Source of the DNA: an uncultured Flavobacteriales bacterium
Lineage (GTDB): Bacteria > Bacteroidota > Bacteroidia > Flavobacteriales_D > Sanyastnellaceae
Direction of reading: 5' to 3'
NCBI GenBank assembly: GCA_938003665.1
Contig: CALKYI010000049.1
Location: forward strand, 1 to 9,505
Length of the DNA: 9,505 bases
The translations under genes and the position numbers were made by a program. The notes beneath the pieces were generated by a model. The model had not been told where the DNA came from and made no database searches. It worked only from the letters and a program-made list of their open reading frames with translations. Of this stretch, positions 1-7,626 are shown in pieces; the stretch's first letter is position 1, and each line of letters opens with the position of its first letter.

Positions 1-749
1 ATGCGGAGGGCGAAGCCATCGACGTCGGACAGTTCGCCGCTCCGCAACTGATTGATGTCAATGCGGATGAACTCGTCGACTTGGTCATCGGAGAAAAGAA
101 CGGCACGCTATCACTATACATAAACTGCGGCACTCCAGCAGCGCCGGCATGGTGCCTACAAACCACGCCCGATTCGGAGGCCAACTGGGGCGGCATTCAA
201 GTCAACAACGCCCTCGGCATCAATGGGTACTCCACCCCTTGCTTGTACATGGATGGCACAGACCTCCACATCGCTGCAGGCAACGAACTGGGGGAAATTC
301 AATACTTCGGAATGCTCAATCCGGCGGACATCATGGCTCCGCTCGAAGCCACCGGCCCATCCTGGAACGAGTCGATGCGGGGGCTTCGCTCAAGTGGAAC
401 CCTGGGCGATGTGAACGGCGACGGCATACCAGAATTGATCGTTGGCCTCCAAAACGGCGGGTTGCGGTGGTTCAATGGCACAACGGTCGATATCACCAGC
501 TTCAAGCTACCCGATGCACCCTTGGTCGCACCAAATCCAGCGAGCGCTGGAGAACGGATTCGTATCTCATTGACTCAACCGAGTCGCATGGCGTGGCTGG
601 ATGTGCAAGGGAGGCAAGTACAGCCCATGGGACTTCAGCAGGCGGGTACTGCGTGCATCTCCGTTCCCGCAACGCCAGGCATGTACCTCCTAACAACGCA
701 ACCCGCAACGGGCGGGCTAATCCGAACCGTGCGGGTTGTCGTTCAGTAG
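1..749 (+). CDS. Secreted FG-GAP/VCBS-repeat protein with T9SS type A sorting domain (3' part)
   Basis: The reading frame is open to the left window edge (first full codon at 3), so the start lies outside; the TTG at 81 is an internal codon. Three beta-propeller-like repeats are visible at about 39-122, 228-318 and 399-480. The last holds a calcium-loop-like DVNGDGIPEL (408-437), typical of FG-GAP/VCBS repeats. The final 75 or so residues (from about 519) form a type A T9SS sorting domain: APNPAS, a beta strand, the DVQGRQV turn, a GMYLL strand and a basic VRVVVQ end. In this family the tail directs export across the outer membrane by the type IX system and is usually cleaved. The protein is therefore probably surface-attached or secreted, possibly an adhesin or carbohydrate-associated protein, but the N-terminal domains needed to say more are missing. 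It converges with mdh, with 23 bp between the stop codons. Confidence 0.85.
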   Translation, partial: AEGEAIDVGQFAAPQLIDVNADELVDLVIGEKNGTLSLYINCGTPAAPAWCLQTTPDSEANWGGIQVNNALGINGYSTPCLYMDGTDLHIAAGNELGEIQYFGMLNPADIMAPLEATGPSWNESMRGLRSSGTLGDVNGDGIPELIVGLQNGGLRWFNGTTVDITSFKLPDAPLVAPNPASAGERIRISLTQPSRMAWLDVQGRQVQPMGLQQAGTACISVPATPGMYLLTTQPATGGLIRTVRVVVQ

Positions 750-763
750 CGCGGAACAGCGCT
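748..763. terminator. Weak hairpin between convergent stop codons
   Basis: AGCGC (748-752) can pair with GCGCT (759-763) around a 6-base loop, starting inside the TAG stop of the FG-GAP gene. There is no clear U-tract on either strand, so this is only a possible bidirectional terminator for the convergent pair. Confidence 0.2.
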
Positions 764-772
764 TCCGGTAGG

Positions 773-1711
773 TCACGCTTCGGCGTTCATGCGGTCGAGC
801 ACCTCGGCTACTCCGCGAACGGCCTTCTCACTTTCGGCGAGCAACGCCTTCTCTTCGTCGTTGAGGTCCAACTCGATGATTTTCTCGATGCCGTTCTTCC
901 CGAGCTTCACGGGAACGCCCAAGTACAAATCGTTGATGCCGTACTCACCCGTCAACCAGGCGCACACCGGGAAGATGCGCTTCTGATCGCGAACAATGGC
1001 CTCGACCATTTGAGCAGCAGCTGCGCCGGGTGCATACCAAGCCGATGTGCCCAACAGGTTGACAATCTCGCCGCCGCCCTTCTTTGTGCGTTCCACGATG
1101 GCATTGAGCTTGTCTGCGTCGATCAACTCAGTAACGGGAATCCCCCCAACCGTGGTGTAGCGTGGAAGCGGCACCATGGTGTCGCCGTGGCCACCCATTA
1201 ACACCGCCTGAATGTCTTTCGGTGAGCAATCCAACGCTTCGGCCAAGAAGGCGCGGTAGCGGGCGGTATCCAAAATTCCTGCCATGCCCATCACCTTGCT
1301 CGAAGGCTTGTTGGCGGTGAGGTAGGCACAGTACGTCATGACGTCCAATGGATTGGAAACCACAATGATGATGGCTTCGGGGCTGTGCTCGAGGATGCTA
1401 TTGGTCACGCTCTTCACGATGCCTGAGTTGGTCGCGATCAAATCGTCGCGGCTCATGCCGGGCTTGCGCGGCAAACCGCTCGTGATGACCACTACGTCTG
1501 AATCCGCCGTTTTCGCGTAGTCGTTCGTCGCTCCTACCGTTCGGGTGTCGTACAGGTTGATGGGAGCCGTCTCCCAGATGTCCAAGGCCTTGCCCTCGGC
1601 AAATCCGTCCTTGATATCCAACAATACGACTTCGTTCGCTACTTCGCGGGTAGCCAGGACGTTTGCACACGTTGCACCTACGTTTCCTGCGCCGACTACA
1701 GTTACTTTCAT
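773..1711 (-). CDS. mdh: Malate dehydrogenase (NAD-dependent, LDH-like type)
   Basis: 312 aa, full length for the LDH-like malate dehydrogenases, which interconvert malate and oxaloacetate with NAD in the TCA cycle; cytoplasmic. The N-terminal Rossmann motif VGAGNVGA (residues 6-13) and the acidic residue after strand 2 (LLDIKDG, D32) bind NAD. The substrate loop LPRKPGMSR has R82 at the position that selects malate over lactate, plus R88. N120 in VSNPLDV, the D148/R151 pair in ILDTARYR and catalytic H175 in GGHGDT complete the active site. I chose the ATG at 1711, which gives MKVTVVGAG as in homologues; the frame stays open upstream, but that would add 24 residues with no family resemblance. 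A -7 promoter box sits 28 nt upstream, so the gene is probably transcribed alone. No key residue is missing. Confidence 0.97.
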   Translation of the reverse strand: MKVTVVGAGNVGATCANVLATREVANEVVLLDIKDGFAEGKALDIWETAPINLYDTRTVGATNDYAKTADSDVVVITSGLPRKPGMSRDDLIATNSGIVKSVTNSILEHSPEAIIIVVSNPLDVMTYCAYLTANKPSSKVMGMAGILDTARYRAFLAEALDCSPKDIQAVLMGGHGDTMVPLPRYTTVGGIPVTELIDADKLNAIVERTKKGGGEIVNLLGTSAWYAPGAAAAQMVEAIVRDQKRIFPVCAWLTGEYGINDLYLGVPVKLGKNGIEKIIELDLNDEEKALLAESEKAVRGVAEVLDRMNAEA

Positions 1712-1739
1712 GGTTCTGAAATAATGGTGTTTGGGAGGG

Positions 1740-1747
1740 CAAAAGTA
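1740..1747 (-). promoter_or_regulatory. mdh promoter -7 element
   Basis: Read on the minus strand, 1747-1740 is TACTTTTG, a full match to the Bacteroidota -7 consensus TAnnTTTG. It lies 28 nt upstream of the mdh ATG, implying a start site near 1733 and a leader of about 20 nt. I see no good -33 TTTG at the expected spacing; that position is occupied by the palindrome at 1765-1774. Confidence 0.55.
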
Positions 1748-1781
1748 CACAAGGATAGGCCTGTGTCCATGGACCGTGTAC
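1745..1781. promoter_or_regulatory. Nested dyad symmetry, candidate operator at mdh
   Basis: GTACAC (1745-1750) is repeated inverted as GTGTAC (1776-1781). Between them lies a perfect 10-bp palindrome, GTCCATGGAC (1765-1774). The left arm overlaps the mdh -7 box and the palindrome covers the expected -33 region. That is where a repressor or activator site would act, but the arms are short and chance cannot be excluded. Confidence 0.25.
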
Positions 1782-1832
1782 AAATCGCATCAACGCATCC
1801 GTTCTTACCCGTGGGACCACCTCTCAATTGTT

Positions 1833-1840
1833 TAATTTCG
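1833..1840 (+). promoter_or_regulatory. Possible weak -7 element for the MORN-protease operon
   Basis: TAATTTCG differs from TAnnTTTG at one defined position and lies 5 nt before the first ATG at 1846, so transcription from it would be nearly leaderless. No -33 element is recognisable. This is the best candidate in the spacer but a weak one. Confidence 0.2.
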
Positions 1841-1845
1841 CTTTC

Positions 1846-2937
1846 ATGATGCGCAACGTCACCCCTGCTACCCTCGTCCTCTGTTTTGCCTTTTTCATGG
1901 GCCATGCCCTGTGGGCACAACCGGGAACGCCTTCCGGAGGCAATTACCCCGCTGGACAGGCCGGAATTGATTTCAATGTAAACAACGCCAAGAACAACAA
2001 AGAGGGCAAGTGGATCCGCGTCTGGCCCAACGGCAACCTCTATTACGTAGGCCAATTCAAAGACGGCACGCCATCAGGCCAGTTCAAGTTTTTCTTCGAA
2101 TCCGGCGAACTGATGTCCGAAGTGACGCACATCGAAAACGGACGCAAGGCCTTCACGAAATTGTACCGCCAAGGCGGCTCGCTGCAGGCGGAAGGGATGT
2201 ACATGACCAGCCGCAAACTCAACGACCAAGGGGAACCGATGCGCCTCAAACAAGGCGAGTGGGTGTATTACGATGCCAATGGTCAAGTCCGACTGAAGGA
2301 AAACTACAACATGGACGTCCTTCATGGCCCAGCTGTGACCTTGAGCAAGAATGGGAAACGCCTAGAGGAAGGATCGTACGTGGACGGTGAACGCGACGGC
2401 ACCTGGAAGACGTGGGATGAATTTGGAACGGTACTTTCGGAAATCAATTACCGCGACGGCGTCTTCCACGGCATGTGCAAAATCAACTACGCCAACGGCC
2501 GGCCCCAGACGGTGGGTATGTACGATACGGGCAAAGAGAACGGATACTGGAAGTCCTTCATGGAAGACGGCACGGTGCAGACCACACGGCAGTTCGATCA
2601 AGGTGAATTGCTTCAGGAAATCCACGAAAACGGCCCAGTCCTGTTGACCTTTTCGGATGGGCGACCCAAAGAAGAATTTGAAGTCGTCAACCAACTCAAA
2701 ACCGGTCCTTTCCGAGAGTGGCACGACACCGGAGAATGGATCATTGAAGAATCCCTCGACCCCGAAACGGGCGACCCCATTCGCAAGCGCATCCTCAGCG
2801 GAGAAGCCATCCGCCGGGAAGGCGAATTCGTGGACGGAAAGTTGGATGGCGATGTCTACAACTACGACCTCAATGGTCGGTTGCTGCTGATTGAGCGCTA
2901 CGAAAACGGCACGCTGAAAAGCAGCGAAAAGCAATGA
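1846..2937 (+). CDS. Secreted MORN-variant (YwqK-family) repeat protein
   Basis: 363 aa from the ATG at 1846 (a second ATG follows at once at 1849; an upstream TTG at 1828 only lengthens the signal sequence). Residues 1-24 look like a Sec signal peptide: R3, a hydrophobic core at about 8-19 and a HALWA/Q cleavage site. The rest is about ten tandem repeats of roughly 23-25 residues from residue 52 to the C-terminus. The pattern is G-x-W/F-x-x-(aromatic)-x-x-x-G-x-(L/V)-x-x-x-x-x-(Y/F)-x-x-G, e.g. GKWIRVWPNGNL, GEWVYYDANGQV, GTWKTWDEFGTV and GYWKSFMEDGTV. This is the MORN_2 variant that databases often call a YwqK-family antitoxin. That name is not evidence of antitoxin function: no toxin is adjacent and the protein is exported. 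There is no T9SS tail, so the likely location is periplasm or outer membrane. The stop overlaps the protease start (ATGA), so the two are probably translationally coupled and may work together. Confidence 0.88.
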   Translation: MMRNVTPATLVLCFAFFMGHALWAQPGTPSGGNYPAGQAGIDFNVNNAKNNKEGKWIRVWPNGNLYYVGQFKDGTPSGQFKFFFESGELMSEVTHIENGRKAFTKLYRQGGSLQAEGMYMTSRKLNDQGEPMRLKQGEWVYYDANGQVRLKENYNMDVLHGPAVTLSKNGKRLEEGSYVDGERDGTWKTWDEFGTVLSEINYRDGVFHGMCKINYANGRPQTVGMYDTGKENGYWKSFMEDGTVQTTRQFDQGELLQEIHENGPVLLTFSDGRPKEEFEVVNQLKTGPFREWHDTGEWIIEESLDPETGDPIRKRILSGEAIRREGEFVDGKLDGDVYNYDLNGRLLLIERYENGTLKSSEKQ

Positions 2938-4637
2938 GCCCATTCCGTGCGCTCTGTGCAACGCTGGCGGTCGCGGCGATCTTGTGTTGGCACGCTGAAG
3001 CCCAAGGGCAAACAGCTCCCAATCGGTATTGGATCCAGTTTGACGGGAAGCTCTCGGAGGAATTGCCCGCCGGGCACTCGACCCCGTACACCTTGGACGC
3101 GCCTACCGAATTTTTGAGCCCCAAGGCCATCTACCGAAGGGCCCTCCAAAACATCGCCATCACCGCACAGGACCTGCCCATCCCCCCTTCCTACATCGAC
3201 ACCCTTCGGGCCATGGATGGATTCAAGGTCATCCTTCACAGCAAGTGGTTCAATGCCGTGACCATCGCCGTGGTCGACACCGCTTTTGATCCGTATGCCC
3301 TGCTTGAGCTGCCCATGGTCACCGACGTAAAAAGCGTGCTCTGCGTTGATGGCGAAGTCCGGGAGCCCGATGCTGCAGCGCCCGCCCGTGCATTCGTCGA
3401 ACAGACCGCATACGGAGGCGGACTGGCCCCACTGCAACAGCTGAATGCCGATTGGCTGCACGGACTCGGCTTTCGCGGCGAGGGAATGACCATTGCCGTA
3501 TTGGACGCCGGGTTTGAAAACACAGAGAGCCTGCCCATTTTCCAACGGGCGTGGAACGAAGGACGGATCCAGGAAGGCCTCGACGCCATGTATTCACAGG
3601 GCGGATTGTTTGCCCATCACCGGCATGGCACGGCCGTGCTCGGCACCATGGCCGGGCACTTGGAGGACTCGCTCATTGGAACGGCGCCGGACGCGACCTT
3701 CGTCTTGTACCGCACCGAAGATGCATACAGCGAATACCTGATCGAAGAAGATTACTGGGTGGCCGCCGCTGAACACGCGGACAGCATTGGTGTCGACCTC
3801 ATGAACACCTCACTCGGCTACAGTTTGTTTGACGACAGCACGATGAACCACGTCTACGACGACTTGAATGGCACGACTACGCGCATCAGTCAAGCCGCCG
3901 AATGGGCTGCGCAAAAAGGCATCCTGTGCACCACGAGCGCGGGCAACAGCGGAGCGGCAGCCTGGCATTACATTACAGCCCCAGCCGATGCTGACGGCAT
4001 CTTGACGGTCGGCGCTGTAAATGCCGATGGCCAACACGCTGTATTCAGTGGTTGGGGGCCCACCGCGGATGGACGGGTCAAGCCCGATGTCATGGCGTTG
4101 GGGGTGCAAGCCGCCTATCCGTTTGCCGATTCCACGATTCGCCGGGGCAACGGCACCAGTTTCTCCTCGCCCATCTTGTGCGGAGCGGCCGCCTGCCTGT
4201 GGCAAGCCTTTCCCACAGCAACCGCCCACGACATCCGGAATGCCATCACCGCGTCCGCACACCTGTATGCCCAACCCAATGACAGCATGGGCTACGGCAT
4301 ACCTGATTTCAGGATAGCCTTTGAACTGTTGGATGAAGCCGGAGCAGCCACGTGGAACGCGGAGGAACCCTCGGATGCCCTGGTCTTTCCCAACCCCAGC
4401 AGCGACGGCATCGTGCGCTGGCTTTATAGCGGAGAAGAAATCCCCGTGACTTGGCAACTCTTCGATGCAGGTGGGCACCTGGTCCAAGAAGGCCTCGTAC
4501 CAGCGTGGTCAACAGCGGAAGGCATCTTCCAAGGATCCACCCGGGTTGATGATTCTGCGCCCAATGGCACTTACATTCTTCAATTGACAGGAACCGACGC
4601 ACCACTGGCGAGCCGGCGCTGGGTTTTGATGCGCTGA
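2934..4637 (+). CDS. Subtilisin-like S8 serine protease with T9SS sorting domain
   Basis: 567 aa, an exported serine endopeptidase. Residues 1-24 form a signal peptide ending AEA/Q. Residues 30 to about 150 probably form the propeptide region. The S8 catalytic domain spans about 165-470. It has Asp191 in IAVLDAGF, His231 in HHRHGTAVLGTMAGH, oxyanion Asn338 in TSAGNSG and nucleophile Ser409 in GNGTSFSSP, so the triad is intact. From about residue 483 a type A T9SS sorting domain follows (VFPNPSS at 484-490, LFDAGGHLVQEG, GTYILQL, basic end RRWVLMR), predicting transport across the outer membrane. The start is the ATG at 2934, inside the stop of the upstream MORN gene (4-bp overlap), so one mRNA is likely. 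Its gene ends 5 bp from the stop of convergent rarA. The DAGF form of the Asp motif resembles a Bacteroidota-typical S8 group whose substrates I do not know. Confidence 0.93.
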   Translation: MSPFRALCATLAVAAILCWHAEAQGQTAPNRYWIQFDGKLSEELPAGHSTPYTLDAPTEFLSPKAIYRRALQNIAITAQDLPIPPSYIDTLRAMDGFKVILHSKWFNAVTIAVVDTAFDPYALLELPMVTDVKSVLCVDGEVREPDAAAPARAFVEQTAYGGGLAPLQQLNADWLHGLGFRGEGMTIAVLDAGFENTESLPIFQRAWNEGRIQEGLDAMYSQGGLFAHHRHGTAVLGTMAGHLEDSLIGTAPDATFVLYRTEDAYSEYLIEEDYWVAAAEHADSIGVDLMNTSLGYSLFDDSTMNHVYDDLNGTTTRISQAAEWAAQKGILCTTSAGNSGAAAWHYITAPADADGILTVGAVNADGQHAVFSGWGPTADGRVKPDVMALGVQAAYPFADSTIRRGNGTSFSSPILCGAAACLWQAFPTATAHDIRNAITASAHLYAQPNDSMGYGIPDFRIAFELLDEAGAATWNAEEPSDALVFPNPSSDGIVRWLYSGEEIPVTWQLFDAGGHLVQEGLVPAWSTAEGIFQGSTRVDDSAPNGTYILQLTGTDAPLASRRWVLMR

Positions 4638-4651
4638 TTGCGTCAAAAACC
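4622..4651. terminator. Imperfect hairpin spanning two convergent stop codons
   Basis: GGTTTTGATGC (4622-4632) pairs with GCGTCAAAAACC (4640-4651), with one G-T pair and one bulged A, around the loop 4633-4639. The protease stop lies mostly in the loop and the rarA stop lies in the right arm. No run of U follows the stem on either strand, so it is not a textbook intrinsic terminator, but it is the only candidate for ending both convergent operons. Confidence 0.35.
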
Positions 4652-5917
4652 GTATTTCTCCTTCCATATGGCCCGCATGGCCTGGCGGATGTTGGCCTCT
4701 TTGGTGTTGTTGCCCGGGTTGTAAAAGGAGGTGCCAGCTATTCTCTCCGGTAAAAACTCTTGGCCCGAGGCTCCTTGGTCCGCATCGTGGTCGTATTGGT
4801 ACCCTTTGCCGAACCCCTGGTCCTTCATGAGTTGAGTGGGCGCGTTGCGCAGGTGCAGCGGAACCGGTAAGTCCCCCGTTTGGTTGACGAACTGCATGGC
4901 ATGGTTGATGGCTGCATACGCCGCATTGCTCTTTGGACTGGTGGCCAGGTAAATCACGCACTGGCTCAATGGAATGCGGCCCTCAGGCATACCGATGCGC
5001 TCTACAGCCGCGAAGGTCTCATTGGCCATCACCATGGCGGTAGGATTGGCCAAGCCAATGTCCTCAGCCGCCGAAATCACCAAGCGTCGCGCAATGAATT
5101 TGGGATCCTCACCACCAGCCAACATGCGGGCCAAGTAATACACGGCCGCATTCGGGTCGCTCCCTCGGATGCTCTTGATCAAGGCAGAAGCAATGTCGTA
5201 ATGGGCATCCCCTTTTTTGTCGAATCGAACCGTTGAAGATTGCAAGGCCGATTTGACCGATGCATTATCGATGACCACGGAATCTTCTGTTGACAACCCA
5301 ACCAGGAGCTCCACCGCATTGAGCAAGCGGCGAGCATCACCGCTGCTCGCCCGAAACAACGCCTCCCACTCTTTTACCTCAATCGTACGCATGCTCAGAA
5401 CTTCATCTTCTGCAATTGCTCGATTTACAATTTGCTTCAGTTGAATTTCGTCAAAAGACTGTAAAACATATACTTGACATCTACTTATTAATGCCGGTAT
5501 CACCTCGAATGAGGGGTTCTCTGTTGTGGCACCGATGAGGGTAACCAAGCCCTGTTCGACCGCACCAAGCAAGCTGTCTTGCTGCGATTTTGAGAACCGG
5601 TGAATCTCATCGATGAACAAAATAGCACGGCCCGCGAACATACCCGATCGCTTCACACTCGCGATGATTTCGCGGACCTCTTTGACGCCACTTTGAACGG
5701 CGGAGAGTTCGTGAAACGGTCGGTTCGATTGGGAAGCAATAATCTTCGCCAAGGTGGTCTTCCCCACGCCTGGTGGTCCCCACAAAATCATGGACGGGAC
5801 ATTCCCCCCTTCAACCGAACGGCGGAGGACTTGATCTTCGCCCACCAAATGGCCCTGACCCAGATAGTCCTCGAGGGTCCGTGGGCGCATGCGTTCTGCT
5901 AAGGGCACCTCATGCAT
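4643..5917 (-). CDS. rarA: Replication-associated recombination protein A (AAA+ ATPase)
   Basis: 424 aa, normal length for RarA/MgsA, the bacterial relative of eukaryotic WRNIP1/Mgs1. In this family it is a DNA-dependent AAA+ ATPase related to clamp loaders that acts at stalled replication forks. Visible motifs: the N-terminal PLAERMRPRTLEDYLGQ, Walker A GPPGVGKTT (47-55), Walker B ILFIDE (99-104), sensor 1 GATTENPSFE (129-138), arginine-finger SRC (145-147) and sensor 2 GDARRLLN (193-200). The C-terminal helical and tetramerisation region follows, with SPKSNAAY and LRNAPT (327-362). The start at 5917 gives the family N-terminus and overlaps the stop of the acyltransferase by 8 bp, so it is the last gene of a three-gene operon and is probably translationally coupled. 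Codons 142-173 are strikingly AT-rich compared with the rest of the gene, although the protein there looks conserved. Confidence 0.96.
   Translation of the reverse strand: MHEVPLAERMRPRTLEDYLGQGHLVGEDQVLRRSVEGGNVPSMILWGPPGVGKTTLAKIIASQSNRPFHELSAVQSGVKEVREIIASVKRSGMFAGRAILFIDEIHRFSKSQQDSLLGAVEQGLVTLIGATTENPSFEVIPALISRCQVYVLQSFDEIQLKQIVNRAIAEDEVLSMRTIEVKEWEALFRASSGDARRLLNAVELLVGLSTEDSVVIDNASVKSALQSSTVRFDKKGDAHYDIASALIKSIRGSDPNAAVYYLARMLAGGEDPKFIARRLVISAAEDIGLANPTAMVMANETFAAVERIGMPEGRIPLSQCVIYLATSPKSNAAYAAINHAMQFVNQTGDLPVPLHLRNAPTQLMKDQGFGKGYQYDHDADQGASGQEFLPERIAGTSFYNPGNNTKEANIRQAMRAIWKEKYGF
5399..5494. other. AT-rich, low-GC3 patch inside rarA
   Basis: By hand count this 96-bp stretch has 30 G or C bases (31%). 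Of its 32 rarA codons (residues 142-173), only 4 end in G or C. It uses TTA, ATA, AGT, AGA and GTA, which neighbouring genes seldom use. The reading frame and the arginine-finger region it encodes are intact. Confidence 0.8.
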
Positions 5918-6821
5918 GATCGACGGGGTGGATTTCGATTTCTGGCCGCGGGTTCAACGGCATGGACTCGGGACGCACATGCTTCCACCGCTTGTGTGAC
6001 CACAACCACTGGTGCGGCGTCTCGCGGATGTCCGCTTCCAGAAGATCAATGCACCGTTGAAGGATGGCACCTTCAGGCAACGCATTCGGCGCATCTGTGA
6101 CGAGCTCGTAATGCGTTTCGTAGCGGCCGCGCTTCAGCTTCTTGATGTGCCCATAAATCACCGGCAAGTCGTACATGCGCGCCCATTTCTCCAATCCGAA
6201 ATACCACGCCGTCTCTTGGTGCAAGAAGTCGTTCCACCACGATTTGAGCGGATCAGCGGGGCTTTGATCAAATCCCATGACCACCGCTTTGGGACGCGCG
6301 CCTCTTATGTGCGCGTCCATCCAAGCCTGGGAATCAACCGTACGCACCATTTCCAGGCCGAACCGCTGACGCGATTCACGCACGGCTTCGTCCATGCTTT
6401 TGTTGGACAGGCGCTTATACACCGCCATGACATCATGTGGCACGTTTTGATTGGCCGTCATGGCATAGAGTTCCCAGTTGTTGAAATGGCCTCCTGCGAT
6501 GAGCACGCTCCTACCGGCCTGAAAAAACGGTTCAAAAACGTCAACATGCTCATGCGCCATGCGCGAACGAGCTTCCGCATCGGAAATCGAGAAGTTCTTG
6601 ATGGACTCTAGCGTAATGTCCGCGAAATGTCGGTAATACAGGCGTTCAATTTGCCGGTGCTCTGCCACGGAACGTTTGGGAAAACTGCGTTCTATGTTGC
6701 CCCGAATCACCGGACGACGGTAACCTAGCACATCCGAGGCCAGCCGTGCGACCAGCCCGCTGATTGCATGCAGTACACCGAACGGCAATCGCGAGAACAA
6801 ACGGAGAAAGAGCAACGTCAT
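5910..6821 (-). CDS. Lysophospholipid (lipid A late) acyltransferase, LpxL/HtrB family
   Basis: 303 aa, typical length for the LpxL/LpxM/HtrB family, inner-membrane enzymes that add a secondary acyl chain to lipid A precursors. The N-terminus (1-30) is hydrophobic and would anchor the protein. The catalytic H-x4-E motif is seen in GGHFNNWEL (H112, E117), followed by the GFDQSP block (D185, Q186) and the signature QWLWSHKRWK near residues 272-282. In Bacteroidota the acyl donor and exact substrate cannot be told from sequence, and some relatives have been linked to aminolipids, so I give no gene symbol. The ATG at 6821 lies 18 bp after the stop of the MBL-fold gene, and its stop overlaps the start of rarA by 8 bp, supporting one operon. 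No Shine-Dalgarno is apparent. Confidence 0.92.
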   Translation of the reverse strand: MTLLFLRLFSRLPFGVLHAISGLVARLASDVLGYRRPVIRGNIERSFPKRSVAEHRQIERLYYRHFADITLESIKNFSISDAEARSRMAHEHVDVFEPFFQAGRSVLIAGGHFNNWELYAMTANQNVPHDVMAVYKRLSNKSMDEAVRESRQRFGLEMVRTVDSQAWMDAHIRGARPKAVVMGFDQSPADPLKSWWNDFLHQETAWYFGLEKWARMYDLPVIYGHIKKLKRGRYETHYELVTDAPNALPEGAILQRCIDLLEADIRETPHQWLWSHKRWKHVRPESMPLNPRPEIEIHPVDHA

Positions 6822-6839
6822 GGTCGTGCGAAAATACGG

Positions 6840-7622
6840 TCAATCCAACCCGACTCCATGGGCGGTACCGACCAAGCCGTCATACGCCAACGCCACCCCA
6901 TCAGGCAGCTCCGCATTCACGGAATCATGAAAGCCCAATTGGTGGCTGATGTGGGTGAAATAGGTTTGGCGGGCGCCAATTTTCGAAGCCCATTCCAAGG
7001 CCTGTTCTAAGGTGAAATGGGAAATATGTGACTCTCGGCGCAGGGCATTCAAGACAAGCACATCCACCCCATCCAAGCGTTCCAGCGCCAGCGGTGACAG
7101 TTGATTCGCATCGGTGATGTAGGCCAAGCCGCCAATGCGAAAGCCCAGCACAGGCAACTTGTGGTGCAATACCGGAAGTGGCCACCACCGAGCGTCTCCA
7201 ATCGCGAACGGTTCTTCCGCGATGCGATGGAGCTGCACCCGCGGTACACCGGGGTAATCCGCTTCGAATATGTACTTGAATTCCCGCTGTAAGGCCTGCT
7301 CCACACGCTCCGTCGCGAAGACCGGCATGTCTTTTCGACTGCGGAAATTGAACGGTCGGATGTCATCCAAGCCGGCTACGTGGTCCTTGTGTTCGTGTGT
7401 GAACACGACCGCATCGAGGGCATCCACCCTAGCCCTTAGGCATTGCTGGCGAAAATCCGGACCGGTATCAATGACCACCGTCGCCCCGCCTGCCTTGACC
7501 CAAAGGGAAACGCGCAAGCGCTGGTCGCGTGTATTTTCACTCTGGCAAACTTCACATGCACACCCGATGATCGGCACGCCCTGCGACGTGCCTGTTCCGA
7601 GAAATGTGAATTCCACCTCCAT
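6840..7622 (-). CDS. MBL-fold metallo-hydrolase, PhnP-like
   Basis: 260 aa from the ATG at 7622, giving MEVEFTFLGTGTSQGVPIIGC, the usual N-terminus of this Bacteroidota family; the frame continues upstream but the added 41 residues match nothing expected. The metallo-beta-lactamase motif HEHKDH (H76, H78, D80, H81), H153/H154, D171 in YITDAN and H224 in YFTHISH would bind two metal ions. The CACEVC cluster (C21, C23, C26) matches the extra metal site of PhnP-like proteins (COG1235). Escherichia coli PhnP is a phosphodiesterase of the phosphonate pathway. No phn genes are nearby, so the substrate here is unknown, but a phosphodiester or cyclic phosphate is plausible. It is the first gene of the operon with the acyltransferase and rarA, and its promoter box sits only 4 nt before the ATG. 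Confidence 0.92.
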   Translation of the reverse strand: MEVEFTFLGTGTSQGVPIIGCACEVCQSENTRDQRLRVSLWVKAGGATVVIDTGPDFRQQCLRARVDALDAVVFTHEHKDHVAGLDDIRPFNFRSRKDMPVFATERVEQALQREFKYIFEADYPGVPRVQLHRIAEEPFAIGDARWWPLPVLHHKLPVLGFRIGGLAYITDANQLSPLALERLDGVDVLVLNALRRESHISHFTLEQALEWASKIGARQTYFTHISHQLGFHDSVNAELPDGVALAYDGLVGTAHGVGLD

Positions 7623-7626
7623 GAAC

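Noticed and set aside
149..1201. Plus-strand open frame running from the FG-GAP gene through mdh
   Set aside because: The product is rich in Arg, His and Gly with no domain, and overlaps two well-supported genes in other frames.
1712..1783. Upstream extension of mdh (24 extra residues)
   Set aside because: The extension covers the predicted promoter and does not resemble malate dehydrogenase N-termini, which start at the Rossmann strand.
1846..2937. Toxin-antitoxin system based on the YwqK-type repeats
   Set aside because: There is no toxin gene beside it, and the protein has an export signal. The antitoxin name is a database label for the repeat family.
3810..4487. Minus-strand open frame (225 codons) opposite the S8 protease
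   Set aside because: It is antisense to the catalytic domain and its sequence composition is unlike a real protein.
5399..5494. AT-rich patch as an insertion or mobile fragment
   Set aside because: The rarA frame and family motifs continue through it without added residues, and there are no flanking repeats. Substitution, not insertion, explains it.
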